This document shows positions 45,280-53,988 of a stretch of DNA of 64,000 nucleotides, one piece after another; within the stretch, counting starts at the first letter, position 1; every line of letters starts with the position of its first letter. This stretch comes from Litorimonas taeanensis (GTDB lineage Bacteria; Pseudomonadota; Alphaproteobacteria; Caulobacterales; Maricaulaceae): NCBI RefSeq assembly GCF_003634015.1, contig NZ_RBII01000001.1:1302001-1366000 (forward strand). Reading direction: 5' to 3'. The notes under the pieces are model-generated. The model made no database searches. It was not told the origin of the DNA and saw only the letters and a list, made by a program, of their open reading frames with translations. The translations under genes and the position numbers were made by a program.

Positions 45280-45873
45280 ATGAAATACGACAATCCACAT
45301 ATGAGCGAACACTCCCCGCGCATGGGGAACCGCTTGACCCGCGCTATCGGGTCTTTGGGGCTAAAGCTAACAGGGTGGGAGCTTGTTGGGAAAATGCCTG
45401 ATACGCCAAAATTTGTCATTGTTGGCGTGCCACATACTTCTAATTGGGACGCGATTGCGGCCTCGCTCGCCATGCTGGCATCTGGATTTAAATATACGTT
45501 TTTGATAAAGAAAGAATGGTTCTTCTGGCCGATGGGGCCGCTTTTTCGCGCGCTTGGCGGCTATCCCGTAGACCGCGGCAAGGGCAATGATGTCGTCACC
45601 CAAATTGTCGAACTCTTTGAGAGCGAAGACAAAGTTTGCGTCGGCTTCCCCCCTGAAGGCACCCGGTCAAAAGTTCAGCGCTATAAGACAGGCTATCTTC
45701 GCGCGGCCTATGCCGCCAATGTGCCGATTTTCATATGTGCTTTTGATGGGCCCAATAAGAAAGTCGTTCTAGACCGCCTTTTCCCGCTGACGGGTGATAT
45801 GAAAACCGATAATAAAGCGCTTAAAAAATATGTCGATGAGACATGGATCGGCGTCAATCCCGAACGGCAATAA
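45280..45873 (+). CDS. PlsC-like acyltransferase family protein (second copy)
   Basis: A 197-aa paralogue of the preceding gene, identical in length and sharing the opening MKYDN, the PRMGNR segment, PHTSNWDAIAASLAML with the HX4D motif, FFWPMGPLFRALGGYPVDRG and FPPEGTRSKVQRYKTGYLRA. The pair is a tandem duplication that has since diverged throughout, so the copies may prefer different substrates. A 22-bp direct duplication spans its stop codon and a hairpin follows. Confidence 0.85.
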   Translation: MKYDNPHMSEHSPRMGNRLTRAIGSLGLKLTGWELVGKMPDTPKFVIVGVPHTSNWDAIAASLAMLASGFKYTFLIKKEWFFWPMGPLFRALGGYPVDRGKGNDVVTQIVELFESEDKVCVGFPPEGTRSKVQRYKTGYLRAAYAANVPIFICAFDGPNKKVVLDRLFPLTGDMKTDNKALKKYVDETWIGVNPERQ

Positions 45874-45899
45874 TCAAACCCCCGAACGGCAATAATCAA
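45859..45899. repeat. Tandem 22-bp duplication across a stop codon
   Basis: The 19-mer starting CCCGAACGGCAATAATCAA occurs at 45859-45877 and again at 45881-45899, spaced by three bases. The first copy encodes the end of the second acyltransferase including its TAA; the second copy is non-coding. It looks like a recent local slippage event. Confidence 0.8.
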
Positions 45900-45910
45900 C
45901 ACAATGGCTT

Positions 45911-45932
45911 GCCTCAAAAAGCTTTAAGAGGC
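45911..45932. terminator. Hairpin between convergent acyltransferase and histidine kinase genes
   Basis: GCCTC and GAGGC flank an AAAGCTTT core, giving a mostly self-complementary 22-mer that overlaps the kinase stop codon. It could end transcription from either side, though U-runs are short. Confidence 0.4.
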
Positions 45933-47984
45933 GCGCCTATGAGACATAGACTCATATGGCGACTCATATGGCGCTAATGAACGAGCGACCACCTCTTTTA
46001 AAACGTCAGCGAAAATGGGTTTTGGAATATAATCGTCAAAACCCATTTTTATAAATCGCTGTTCCTCGCTTTTCATCGCGTGGGCCGTGACAGCAATGAT
46101 AGGGGTATAATCGCCGCCGCGCTCCATTTCTCTAATACGCTTTAAAGCCGTCACTCCGTCCATGACCGGCATTGAAATATCCATAAGGATTAAATCATAT
46201 TGGCTGGCCTGAACGAGCTGACAAGCCACGTGCCCATTGCTAGCGACATCAAATTCATATCCCATCCCCTCAAGCATGCGTTTCAAGACAAGCTGATTTG
46301 TTACGTCATCCTCAGCAATTAGAATACGTTTAGACGGCATAGAGCTATTTTTAGGCGGCAAAGCGATAGTTTCTGTAGCCATTTTAACAGGGGTCTGAGG
46401 CACTAAGTTCTTTTGAATAGACGCCTCTAAGTGGGACAGCCTGACTGGTTTTTGGTGATAGGTGCAATTCTCTATTTTAGAGAACTGATTATGTAATTCG
46501 TCCGAATTGACCGACGATAAAACGAGAATTTTTAGATCATCAAATATCGAGACTTGGCGAAGCGCTTTGACAAAATCAAACCCATTTACCTCTGGCATAT
46601 GATAATCCGTAATGAGCAAGTCATATTGCGATTTCTCGGCTCTTACCTGTTTAATTTTCCTGATGGCCTCTTTAACCGATGTGGCTCTATCGGGCTTAAT
46701 GCCAAACTTATTTAGCAACCCTTCAAGCACACCCAGATTTTGTTCCAAATCATCCACAATCAAAACACGGCTATCAGAGGGAATTTTCTCAGAGAGTATT
46801 TTCTCAGAGGCTTTATTCAGAGCCTCTGATGAGACTTCCTCTATATAGCCCCCCGCCTTTAAACCCACCTTTATCGTAACTTTTGTGCCCTCCCCCAGAA
46901 CAGATTCGGCTCTGATGCTTCCCTGCATGGCTTCTACCAAGCTCTTGGTAATCGTAAGACCTAACCCCGTCCCTCCATATTCTCGTGTGCGTGAGTTATC
47001 TGCTTGAGAAAACTTGTCAAAAATCTTTTCTATTTGGTCTTCGGCAATACCAATGCCTGTATCCTCAATATCTATCGTGACACAAAGCCTGTCCGCTCTA
47101 TCGGCCATACGTATTTTGACTAAAACAGAGCCTTCTGGTGTAAACTTAATCGCATTGCCAATAAGGTTAGTCAGAACTTGGCGTATCCTCCCTTTATCCC
47201 CTAAGACGAGGCGATTAGATGGGTTCTGAAAATCTAGAATAAGCTCTATTAATTTTTCATTGGCTGTCACACCAAGCAAAGCCACCACATCTTCTACAGC
47301 CTCTTTTAAGTCAAAAGCCTCTTCGACGAATTCAAACTTGCCCGCTTCAATTTTAGAAAAATCAAGAATATCATTAATGATGGTGACCAAGGCTTCACCA
47401 GAGCGCATTATAACATCAACGCATTCCGATTGCATTCCCGTCAGCTCTGCCCCTTTAAGAATTTGTGCCATTCCCAAAACACCATTCATAGGGGTTCTGA
47501 TTTCATGGCTCATATTAGCAAGGAAATCTGATTTAGCTTGCGAGGCAGCAAAAGCTTTCTTTTCCGCTTTAATGAGAGCCGCTTCTCTTTTTTTCAGCTC
47601 CGTAATATCCGTCAATATGCCGATGATATACCCCTTACCACTTCTATCTTGATAGTAAGATTTGACGGATTCCATCCATTTAACATCACCATTTCGCATG
47701 GGCATTTTAATGATATCAGATCGCGTTTTTTTAGTTTCAAAAACAGCGTTATTTATTTTCCAAAACGCTTTCGCTCTCTCACTTGATGACAGTTCAAAAT
47801 CAGTCTTTCCAATTAAATGTTCCCGAGGAATTCCGATGAATTCACAAAATGCCGAATTAACCTCAACCCAAACATGGTTCTCATTTTTTATGTAAACGGG
47901 GCTCGGAAGCAAGTTGATAACGTCGATTAAAAAATCAACGCCGTCCTTAGGCGGAACATTCATGTCTAACCTATTGTCCAACAA
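45924..47984 (-). CDS. Hybrid sensor histidine kinase (PAS-HisKA-HATPase-REC-REC)
   Basis: A 686-aa soluble sensor kinase. A PAS domain (about 20-128) is followed by a short coiled linker, HisKA with H160 in NMSHEIRTPMNGV, an HATPase_c domain (about 255-376) with NAIKF, DTGIGIAE and GGTGLGL, then two receiver domains: REC1 (about 406-525, D460 in ITDYHMPE, K512) and REC2 (about 553-670, D602 in LMDISMP, KP near 655). No membrane segment is seen, so it senses an internal cue. Two starts compete: TTG at 47984 with GGAGAG upstream, and ATG at 47963. No phosphotransfer domain or response regulator gene is adjacent, so partners lie elsewhere. Confidence 0.9.
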   Translation of the reverse strand: MLDNRLDMNVPPKDGVDFLIDVINLLPSPVYIKNENHVWVEVNSAFCEFIGIPREHLIGKTDFELSSSERAKAFWKINNAVFETKKTRSDIIKMPMRNGDVKWMESVKSYYQDRSGKGYIIGILTDITELKKREAALIKAEKKAFAASQAKSDFLANMSHEIRTPMNGVLGMAQILKGAELTGMQSECVDVIMRSGEALVTIINDILDFSKIEAGKFEFVEEAFDLKEAVEDVVALLGVTANEKLIELILDFQNPSNRLVLGDKGRIRQVLTNLIGNAIKFTPEGSVLVKIRMADRADRLCVTIDIEDTGIGIAEDQIEKIFDKFSQADNSRTREYGGTGLGLTITKSLVEAMQGSIRAESVLGEGTKVTIKVGLKAGGYIEEVSSEALNKASEKILSEKIPSDSRVLIVDDLEQNLGVLEGLLNKFGIKPDRATSVKEAIRKIKQVRAEKSQYDLLITDYHMPEVNGFDFVKALRQVSIFDDLKILVLSSVNSDELHNQFSKIENCTYHQKPVRLSHLEASIQKNLVPQTPVKMATETIALPPKNSSMPSKRILIAEDDVTNQLVLKRMLEGMGYEFDVASNGHVACQLVQASQYDLILMDISMPVMDGVTALKRIREMERGGDYTPIIAVTAHAMKSEEQRFIKMGFDDYIPKPIFADVLKEVVARSLAPYESPYESMSHRRAS

Positions 47985-48752
47985 ATTCTCTCCGTAAATC
48001 CTTACGTTTCTTGAATATATTTTGCTGAGCCAATGAATGTGCGTTACCCTGCAACACTGTGAAGTAACACCAAACTTACTACCAAATTATAAATATTATA
48101 CAATAAAATCAATGACTTATCTACCTATGGTAGATTTTTATACTGTTCTAGGCCAAATCTCTATTCTCGGCCAAATCACGGGGTAAAGGCACAGGCATGT
48201 CAGAAGGCTAATGACCCAGGAATGAAGGCTGCGATGAATTTATTACTGAATATCAACCGCCCCTTTGGAAACTCTGTTAAATTTACGTCCTCAAAAGTCT
48301 GCCGCAAAAGCCCCATAATCATTACCTTTTTCAATATCTAATCCCCGCTCTTCAAAGCGAGGGTAAATTAGATTTGTTCTTTATGGCGGGCCTGATCGTA
48401 CGTTGGATTGGCATAAAGATGACATGCGTCGTTGAACGCTTTGGGTTGTAACGCGCCCAAAGTTATGAGGCGGCCTGATGCGTGCTATCAACGCCTTGTA
48501 ATGAGGGGTCTTTTGGCCATCAGTAATCTGGATGAAACATGTCACCGTGTGGCCGAAAGGTTACAAAAATAAATTTCGCTAGCCAGGGTTCCCCAGCCCG
48601 TAACCCAATGACCACACGGACGCCCACTTTCATCCAAAACAGACATATAATTAGGCGATAATTGAGCAGAGACATGAGCCCTTAAAATAAACAAATACCT
48701 TGCAACGCGAATGCCGCTTGCGCCGCTATGGCGTCAAAGCTAAGAGCGCCAC
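47985..48752. other. Long non-coding gap between kinase and ruvX
   Basis: No gene is recognised in 768 bp. It contains a perfect palindrome ATCTACC-TAT-GGTAGAT at 48119-48135 followed by a T-run, an inverted repeat CTTTGGG/CCCAAAG at 48439-48462, and a two-tier inverted repeat at 48545-48619. Reading frames in the 48.38-48.58 kb stretch show protein-like runs broken by stops, so part may be a decayed gene, but none matched a family I know. Confidence 0.4.
48119..48135 (+). promoter_or_regulatory. Perfect 17-bp palindrome upstream of the histidine kinase gene
   Basis: ATCTACC-TAT-GGTAGAT is followed by TTTTTAT. It lies about 135-150 bases upstream of the kinase start. It may be an operator for the kinase promoter or, read on the plus strand, a weak terminator. 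Confidence 0.35.
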
Positions 48753-49205
48753 ATGGCATACATCACCTTAGACGATCTGCGCGAAACCAGCGGCGCTTTG
48801 CTTGGGCTTGACCCGGGTACAAAGACGCTTGGCCTCGCCATAAGCGACCGTACGCGCCTTATCGCTTCGCCATTGCACACGATACACCGCAAGAAATTTA
48901 CGCCTGATGCACAAAGCCTTTTGAAAACCTTTCAGGAAAACGAGGCCACAGCGCTTGTCGTGGGCTTGCCCATAAATATGGATGGCAGCCACGGGCCCCG
49001 CACGCAATCCGTCAGAGATTTCTGTACCAATCTCACCCGTATCGAAGATATTCCTATTTTCCTGTGGGATGAAAGGCTCTCGACAATGGCTGTGACGCGC
49101 ACCATGCTGTCTGATGATATGTCACGCGCCAAACGCGCCAAGAATGTTGATAAAATGGCGGCGGCTTATATTTTGCAAGGGGTTCTGGACAGGCTTCGCA
49201 CTTAA
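48753..49205 (+). CDS. ruvX: Holliday-junction resolvase-like RNase (YqgF family)
   Basis: A 150-aa RNase H-like protein of the YqgF/RuvX family, required for 16S rRNA maturation and proposed as a Holliday-junction resolvase. GLDPGTKTLGLAISD (metal aspartates), VVGLPINMDGSHGPRTQ, FLWDERLSTMAV and the C-terminal DKMAAAYILQGVLD are all canonical. It lies about 100 bases before pyrB on the same strand. Confidence 0.95.
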   Translation: MAYITLDDLRETSGALLGLDPGTKTLGLAISDRTRLIASPLHTIHRKKFTPDAQSLLKTFQENEATALVVGLPINMDGSHGPRTQSVRDFCTNLTRIEDIPIFLWDERLSTMAVTRTMLSDDMSRAKRAKNVDKMAAAYILQGVLDRLRT

Positions 49206-49308
49206 GTCATCTACAAGAGAAACCCAGTTGAGAAAACCATAAGGAAAACTTTGACTCTGAAACCGCCCCGCCCTATCACCGCGAAAATCGTAAGAAGGTC
49301 ATCTCGTC

Positions 49309-50307
49309 TTGAATTCTGAACCGTCTATTTTAGAGAATGCGACTCGCGAATATCCGTTTACCAAACGGCATTGTCTTTCTGTTTCAGACTTTCACCGCGT
49401 TGATATTGAAAACCTATTACAACTTGGCGAGCATTACCTCGACCTTGACGTTCAAAAATCCCCTGACAGATCTGTCCTATCGGGCAAGACCCTTATTAAT
49501 TTATTCTTTGAAAACTCGACCCGAACCGAGAAAAGTTTTGAGTTGGCGGGGAAACGCCTTGGCGCAGATGTAATTTCTATGAATGTTGCCACCTCATCCG
49601 TGAAAAAAGGCGAGACGCTGTTGGATACGGCGGTCACATTGAATGCTATGAACCCTGACCTTTTAGTCGTGCGACATGGCTCATCTGGTGCGCCGTCACT
49701 CTTAGCACAAAAAGTCGGCTGTTCGGTCATTAACGCCGGTGACGGCATGCACGCCCATCCCACACAAGCCTTGCTCGACGCCCTCACCCTGCGACAAGCC
49801 TTTCCCGAAGGGCTAGACGGCCTTCGCATCGCCATTTGTGGAGATATTATGCACTCCCGCGTGGCGCGTTCAGATGTCGCCTTGTTTAACATGCTGGGTG
49901 TAGATGTCCGCCTTATCGGGCCGCCGACCCTTGTGCCTATGGATGCCGATAGATGGGGCGCAGAGGTCTTTCATGATATGGAAGCCGGATTAAAGGGCTG
50001 TGATGTTGTCATGATGTTACGCTTGCAAACTGAACGTATGAATGGGGCCTTTGTCCCCTCTAAACGCGAATATTTTCATTATTACGGCCTTGACCGAACC
50101 AAGCTTAATTTTGCCAAGCCGGGCGCCCTTGTGATGCATCCCGGCCCGATGAATAGAGGCGTCGAAATTGCGGCGTCTATCGCAGACGACCCCGAAGTCA
50201 GTTTAATTTCGAACCAAGTGGAGACGGGTGTTGCCATGCGCATGGGTATTCTTCACGCTCTGGCCGAAGCGCAAGACAGTCATAATAACACAGGAGCAGC
50301 CTCATGA
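49309..50307 (+). CDS. pyrB: Aspartate carbamoyltransferase catalytic subunit
   Basis: Catalyses carbamoyl phosphate plus aspartate to carbamoyl-aspartate in pyrimidine synthesis. The 332-aa protein has S70-T71-R72-T73 in [20 protein letters not shown], the loop segment [14 protein letters not shown], and [14 protein letters not shown], as in all ATCases. No ATG lies at the expected start: the frame begins with TTG at 49309, with AAGG about 11 bases upstream. Its stop overlaps the pyrC ATG (ATGA). Coupling to an inactive-looking dihydroorotase suggests a PyrB-PyrC' complex, as known in Pseudomonas. Confidence 0.95.
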   Translation: MNSEPSILENATREYPFTKRHCLSVSDFHRVDIENLLQLGEHYLDLDVQKSPDRSVLSGKTLINLFFENSTRTEKSFELAGKRLGADVISMNVATSSVKKGETLLDTAVTLNAMNPDLLVVRHGSSGAPSLLAQKVGCSVINAGDGMHAHPTQALLDALTLRQAFPEGLDGLRIAICGDIMHSRVARSDVALFNMLGVDVRLIGPPTLVPMDADRWGAEVFHDMEAGLKGCDVVMMLRLQTERMNGAFVPSKREYFHYYGLDRTKLNFAKPGALVMHPGPMNRGVEIAASIADDPEVSLISNQVETGVAMRMGILHALAEAQDSHNNTGAAS

Positions 50308-51569
50308 GCTTGCTCTCAATCGTGAATGCCCGTCTGATAGATCCCGCTTCTGGCCGTGATGAAGAAGGCGGTATTGTTTGTGAAGATGGGAAAATCATCG
50401 AAATCGGGGATATTATTCCACGCGGTGATATTATTGATGCAGGTGGTTTGATCCTCTGCCCGGGCCTTATTGACATGCGTGTGCGCACAGGCGAACCGGG
50501 CCGTGAAAACAGAGAAACCCTCGCTACGGCGGCGCAAGCCGCCATAGCCGGCGGCGTAACATCTGTGGTTCTGACGCCGCAAACAGACCCCGTTATCGAT
50601 AACGTCTCTCTGGTCGATTATCTTATACGCAAGGGTGAAGATTTACCCTTTGATGTCTATATCTCGGGCGCTTTGACGAAAGGTCTGGACGGCGTGAGCC
50701 TGACCGAAATCGGATTAATGCGCGAAGCGGGGGCTGTGCTTTTCTCAAATGGGTCAGAGCCTATTGGTGATGCACAAATTATGCGCCGCCTCATGTCTTA
50801 TGCGGCAAATTTTAATGCCTTAATTGCCAACCGAGCCGTTGAACCCAGCTTAAGCGCGGACACAGTCGCTCATGAGAGTAATTTCTCATCGCGATTAGGC
50901 CTCACCGCCTCCCCCGCCATATCAGAACGGATTATGGCAGAGCGTGATATCGCCTTGGCTGAACTTACGGGCGGTTCAATCTTGATTGATTTAATATCAT
51001 CCAAAGCCGCCTTAGAGTCTATCATTCGCGCAAAGTCACGTGACCTTGATGTTTATTGTTCCGTTTCCGTCAATCATCTCTGTTTGAATGAACTTGATAT
51101 CGGGGATTACCGCAGTTTCGCCAAACTCTCTCCGCCGCTACGTGAAGAAAGCGACCGAATGGCCCTGCTTAATGGCATTAATGAAGGGGCGATTGATGTT
51201 GTCGTTTCCGATCATGATCCGCGCCCTGCGGGTGAGAAGCGATTACCCTATGCCGAAGCGGCCAGCGGCGCTGTGGGGCTTGAGATTTTACTCTCTGCGG
51301 GATTAACCCAAGTCGCTGATGGGCATTTGGACCTTATGGCCTTCTTGTCCACGGTGACATGTAACCCTGCGGATTTACTGGGGCTTGATTGCGGACGCCT
51401 TGCCATCGGCGCGCCAGCTAATCTTGCTCTCATAGACCCGCATAAGCCTTGGATTTGTGAGAGTGACAAACTTCGCAGCCGATCAAAGAACACGCCCTTT
51501 GACGGTCGCCGCTTAACGGGCCGCGCTGTTAAGACATTCTACAAAGGTAAAGAGGTCTTTTCCCTCTGA
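50304..51569 (+). CDS. pyrC: Dihydroorotase-like protein, probably catalytically inactive (PyrC')
   Basis: A 421-aa amidohydrolase-fold protein of the dihydroorotase family. It retains the fold landmarks [43 protein letters not shown] and [15 protein letters not shown]. The first metal-binding motif, normally D-x-H-x-H followed by R-EPG, here reads D57-M-R59-V-R61-T-G-EPG, so both metal-ligand histidines are arginines. Such PyrC' proteins are known to be non-catalytic and to stabilise ATCase; a separate active dihydroorotase would then be needed elsewhere. Translation is coupled to pyrB by the ATGA overlap. Confidence 0.88.
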   Translation: MSLLSIVNARLIDPASGRDEEGGIVCEDGKIIEIGDIIPRGDIIDAGGLILCPGLIDMRVRTGEPGRENRETLATAAQAAIAGGVTSVVLTPQTDPVIDNVSLVDYLIRKGEDLPFDVYISGALTKGLDGVSLTEIGLMREAGAVLFSNGSEPIGDAQIMRRLMSYAANFNALIANRAVEPSLSADTVAHESNFSSRLGLTASPAISERIMAERDIALAELTGGSILIDLISSKAALESIIRAKSRDLDVYCSVSVNHLCLNELDIGDYRSFAKLSPPLREESDRMALLNGINEGAIDVVVSDHDPRPAGEKRLPYAEAASGAVGLEILLSAGLTQVADGHLDLMAFLSTVTCNPADLLGLDCGRLAIGAPANLALIDPHKPWICESDKLRSRSKNTPFDGRRLTGRAVKTFYKGKEVFSL

Positions 51570-51635
51570 GCCCCTATAAGGTTTTAGTGAGATTTAAGCA
51601 AAAATTGACGTGTTACGACAAGGATTTAGGCCTGA

Positions 51636-51983
51636 TTACGCTCGTATCGCGCCATCTTTGTCAATGCCGGCCTTTTCAAGCTCTTTGCCCATTTGCCCCG
51701 TCAGAAACACGAATAACATCTTAAAATCACTAATGAAGGACCAGACAGGATAGGTAAATGTGGCCGGCTTATTTTTTTCAATCAAGCCATGGCTCATCCA
51801 AGCAAAGAAATAGCCTGAGACAAACATAAGGGGAATCAACCACCAATTTTGTGAAAGAAACGCGTAAATCAATATAGCCAGCCCCATGGCCGTGCCAAAA
51901 TAATGCCATCCCCGCGTCGCGGGTTTGGCATGTTCACGCAAATAATACGGCCAAAACTCTGAATATGTTTTTATAGTCTTCAT
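51636..51983 (-). CDS. DUF962/Mpo1-like membrane protein
   Basis: A 115-aa DUF962 protein. The family core is intact: TYSEFWPYYLREHAKPATRGWHYFGT..., two membrane segments (about 31-65), then SHGLIEKNKPATFTYPVWSF and ISDFKMLFVFL. The yeast relative Mpo1 is an iron-dependent dioxygenase acting on 2-hydroxy fatty acids; the His residues of REH, WHYFGT and SHGLIEKNKP are conserved here, so a similar activity is possible but unproven. The ATG at 51983 (GGGAGA upstream) is preferred to one 54 bases earlier. Confidence 0.85.
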   Translation of the reverse strand: MKTIKTYSEFWPYYLREHAKPATRGWHYFGTAMGLAILIYAFLSQNWWLIPLMFVSGYFFAWMSHGLIEKNKPATFTYPVWSFISDFKMLFVFLTGQMGKELEKAGIDKDGAIRA

Positions 51984-52079
51984 CTCTGTTCTCCCGCCCC
52001 TATCATAGAACAATCTTAACAGCTTGAACAGTTTCATGAATCAAATTTAAAATTTTGAAGAAAAATTAAGGTTATCTTT

Positions 52080-52169
52080 ACCTCGTTCGTTAATAAGAGC
52101 GATGTCTCCAACAGAGACACCCCAATTTTCACCTAATACCTTCAGGAGCCCTCGCGCTCCTTTTTTTTT
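52080..52169 (+). ncRNA. Candidate small RNA with two stem-loops and terminator
   Basis: A hairpin TGTCTC-CAACA-GAGACA (52103-52119) is followed by an unpaired 24-base stretch and then a Rho-independent terminator AGGAGC-CCTCGC-GCTCCT with a run of nine T (52144-52169). No open reading frame covers it and the upstream gene points the other way. The unpaired stretch (52126-52148) is complementary at 22 of 23 positions to the leader of the Sel1-repeat gene at 39.65 kb. The 5' end is not defined; a CtrA half-match (TTAA-N7-TTTA, 52066-52080) lies just upstream. Confidence 0.6.
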
Positions 52170-52203
52170 GCGTATTGGGAATATTTACGCCTTTTAAAAC
52201 CTC

Positions 52204-52231
52204 TCAAACAACTAATATGAAATTTGTTTGA
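52204..52231. repeat. Inverted repeat TCAAACAA/TTGTTTGA
   Basis: Two perfect 8-base arms with a 12-base loop lie between the candidate sRNA and tRNA-Asn. The arms recall TTGTTTG-GGG-CAAACAA at 12528-12544. No U-run follows; function unknown. Confidence 0.3.
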
Positions 52232-52249
52232 AAATAGTGAAAATCGGGC

Positions 52250-52277
52250 TTGTCGAAACGGTTCTTTCCCGTTATTG
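52250..52277 (+). promoter_or_regulatory. Possible tRNA-Asn promoter
   Basis: TTGTCG and TTATTG with a 16-base spacer lie 24 bases before the tRNA, a sensible distance for a sigma-70 promoter. The match to consensus is moderate. Confidence 0.35.
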
Positions 52278-52300
52278 AGCGCGCCTACCAAGAATGATGT

Positions 52301-52376
52301 TCCGCAATAGCTCAGTTGGTAGAGCAGCTGACTGTTAATCAGCTTGTCGCAGGTTCGAGTCCTGCTTGCGGAGCCA
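52301..52376 (+). tRNA. tRNA-Asn (GUU)
   Basis: The acceptor stem TCCGCAA pairs with TTGCGGA, followed by G and an encoded CCA (52374-52376). The D-arm AGCTCAGTTGGTAGAGC, the anticodon arm CTGACTGTTAATCAG with anticodon GTT, and the T-arm GCAGGTTCGAGTCCTGC are all standard. The 3' end abuts an integrase pseudogene, so it is the probable attachment site of a former integrative element. Confidence 0.97.
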
Positions 52377-52488
52377 TCCTTTCCTATTCTGAAATTGACT
52401 AAATGCCTGTTTTTCCTTATAAATTAAGGATGAATTGGCTCATCAATACTCCCTTATCGCGTTCATGTGCCCTTTTTAAGTTTTCGGC

Positions 52489-53655
52489 ATGACTCGTGCT
52501 GTCAACAAGTACCTCTACATGCGAGGGGAATATTGGAATTATAAGCGCAATGTGCCGCAGAAGTTCAGACATGTCGAACCGCGCCCTCGTGTGCGAGTCG
52601 CGCTCAATACGCGTTCACTCGAATTAGCCCGTGCTAAGCGTGATGCCCTCGTCATAGCTGATGATAATTACTGGCAAGCCCTGACTTTAGAGGCCGAATC
52701 TTAAGGCGGCGTGACAGATGCAACTCGGGCCGTTCAGCAGCATCTTTACAAAGCTGCTTCATCCAGAGCTTTGGCCTACGGGTTTGACTACAAGCCAATC
52801 TCACAGCTCCGCGATGAGCAAGCTCTTGAAGAATTCTTAGCGCGCACTGAGAAGCTGGCTGAAAATTATGAGTTGGGGACAGAACCCCCTGTCTCTGAAA
52901 CGGCTGCTCTCTTGGGTGGCGTTGAGCGTCCAAGCGCAGGCTCAATCACACTGACCGAGGTTTTCGAGCTTTATGTTGCAGAAATCGCGTTTGATGCTCA
53001 ACGTAAAAAATCCCCCGCTCAGCGCAGTTCCTGGGAGAAAGCCAAACGCACGTCTATCAACTATTTTGTGCAAGCCATCTGTGATTTGAAGATTGGTAAA
53101 ATTGAACGTCGTCACGCCCTTCAATATCGCAACTGGTGGGCTGACAGGATAAAATCAGGCGATGACAATGGGGATCGTCCCACACCCTATACTGCAAACC
53201 GTCATATCGGGAATATGCGTTCTCTCTACCGCGAGTACTTTTCTTATAAAGGAGAAGAAGACCGCTCCAACCCATTCCGCCGTATTTCGTTCAAGGAAGA
53301 CCGCTCTACAAAAAAGAAACGACCGCCATTTTAGACAGATTGGATAAAAGACAAATTTCTAGTGCCCGGCCTGTTTGATAGTGTGAACGAAGAAGCACGC
53401 CACATTCTTTACACACTGATTGAAACGGGTGCTCGTCCAAGTGAGCTTTGTAACTTACGTCCTGAGAATATTCGTCTTGATGCGGATGTGCCCTATTTGG
53501 CAATTCGGGAAGCGGATAGCCGCGAGATCAAAGCGGACGCTTCTGACCGTGATATTCCGTTGGTAGGAATTTCCCTTGCGGCAATGAAGTTACATCCGCA
53601 CGGATTTCCGAGATATTTTGACAAAAGAACAAGTAACACATATGTTACCATATGA
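52489..53655 (+). pseudogene. Tyrosine recombinase (phage/ICE-type integrase) pseudogene
   Basis: One continuous frame encodes an integrase with an N-terminal DUF6538-like start (KYLYMRGEYWNYKRNVPQKF), a core-binding domain (about 130-270) and the beginning of the catalytic domain with the first catalytic arginine in TGARPSELCNL. It is broken by TAA at 52702-52704 and TAG at 53332-53334, both in frame with no shift. The protein then ends at HGFPRYFDK and lacks the HxxR/Y part of the active site, because the toxin promoter and gene occupy the region from about 53615. It lies 113 bases past tRNA-Asn in the usual orientation of a tRNA-targeted element. Non-functional as it stands. Confidence 0.88.
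53618..53648 (+). promoter_or_regulatory. Toxin-antitoxin promoter with overlapping palindrome
   Basis: TTGACA (53618-53623), a 17-base spacer and TATGTT (53641-53646) form a near-ideal sigma-70 promoter. The inverted repeat GTAAC-ACATAT-GTTAC (53633-53648) overlaps the -10, as expected of an autoregulated toxin-antitoxin operator. Transcription would begin near 53652, at the toxin ATG itself, giving a leaderless mRNA. Confidence 0.6.
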
Positions 53656-53984
53656 TTGAGGTTGAAGAATATCTTGATGCGCAGGGTCAAAGCCCCTTTG
53701 GAGCCTGGTTCGACAAACTGGATAGTCAGGCGGCCCTGAAAGTCACAACCTATCTGGCGCGCATTGAGACGGGTAACACGTCCCAGCTCAAAAACCTGGG
53801 CGACGGCATTTCAGAATGTCGTATCCATTGGGGTCCGGGCATTCGGATCTATTTGGCCTAGGGTGGCACAAAACTGGTCATCCTGCTTGGCGGCGGGACG
53901 AAACGCCGCCAGAGCAAAGACATCGACGCGGCCAAAACCGCATGGAAAGACTATAAAGCGTGTAAGCGCAAAGACAGAAAGTAG
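53652..53984 (+). pseudogene. HigB/RelE-family toxin, interrupted by an amber codon
   Basis: The 110-codon frame encodes a member of the short RelE/HigB-type killer-protein family: MIEVEEYLDAQGQSPFGAWF, LARIETGNTSQLKNLGDGIS and ECRIHWGPGIRIYLA, then TAG at 53859-53861, then GGTKLVILLGGGTKRRQSKD and IDAAKTAWKDYKA. Both parts are well preserved and in the same frame, so a single C-to-T change of CAG would account for it. The truncated 69-aa product lacks the strand and helix that follow. The antitoxin gene starts four bases after the frame's end. Confidence 0.82.
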
Positions 53985-53988
53985 AGCG

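Noticed and set aside
47985-48752. Hidden protein gene in the long gap before ruvX.
   Set aside because: Every frame is broken by stops within short distance and no family motif was recognised; kept only as a possible decayed stretch.
53633-53648. GTAAC/GTTAC repeat as an insertion-sequence end or attachment core.
   Set aside because: It has no partner copy in the window and overlaps the -10 of a strong promoter, so an autoregulatory operator fits better.
52489-53655. Programmed frameshift or recoding in the integrase.
   Set aside because: There is no change of frame at either stop and no slippery site; together with the missing C-terminal active site, plain decay is the simpler explanation.
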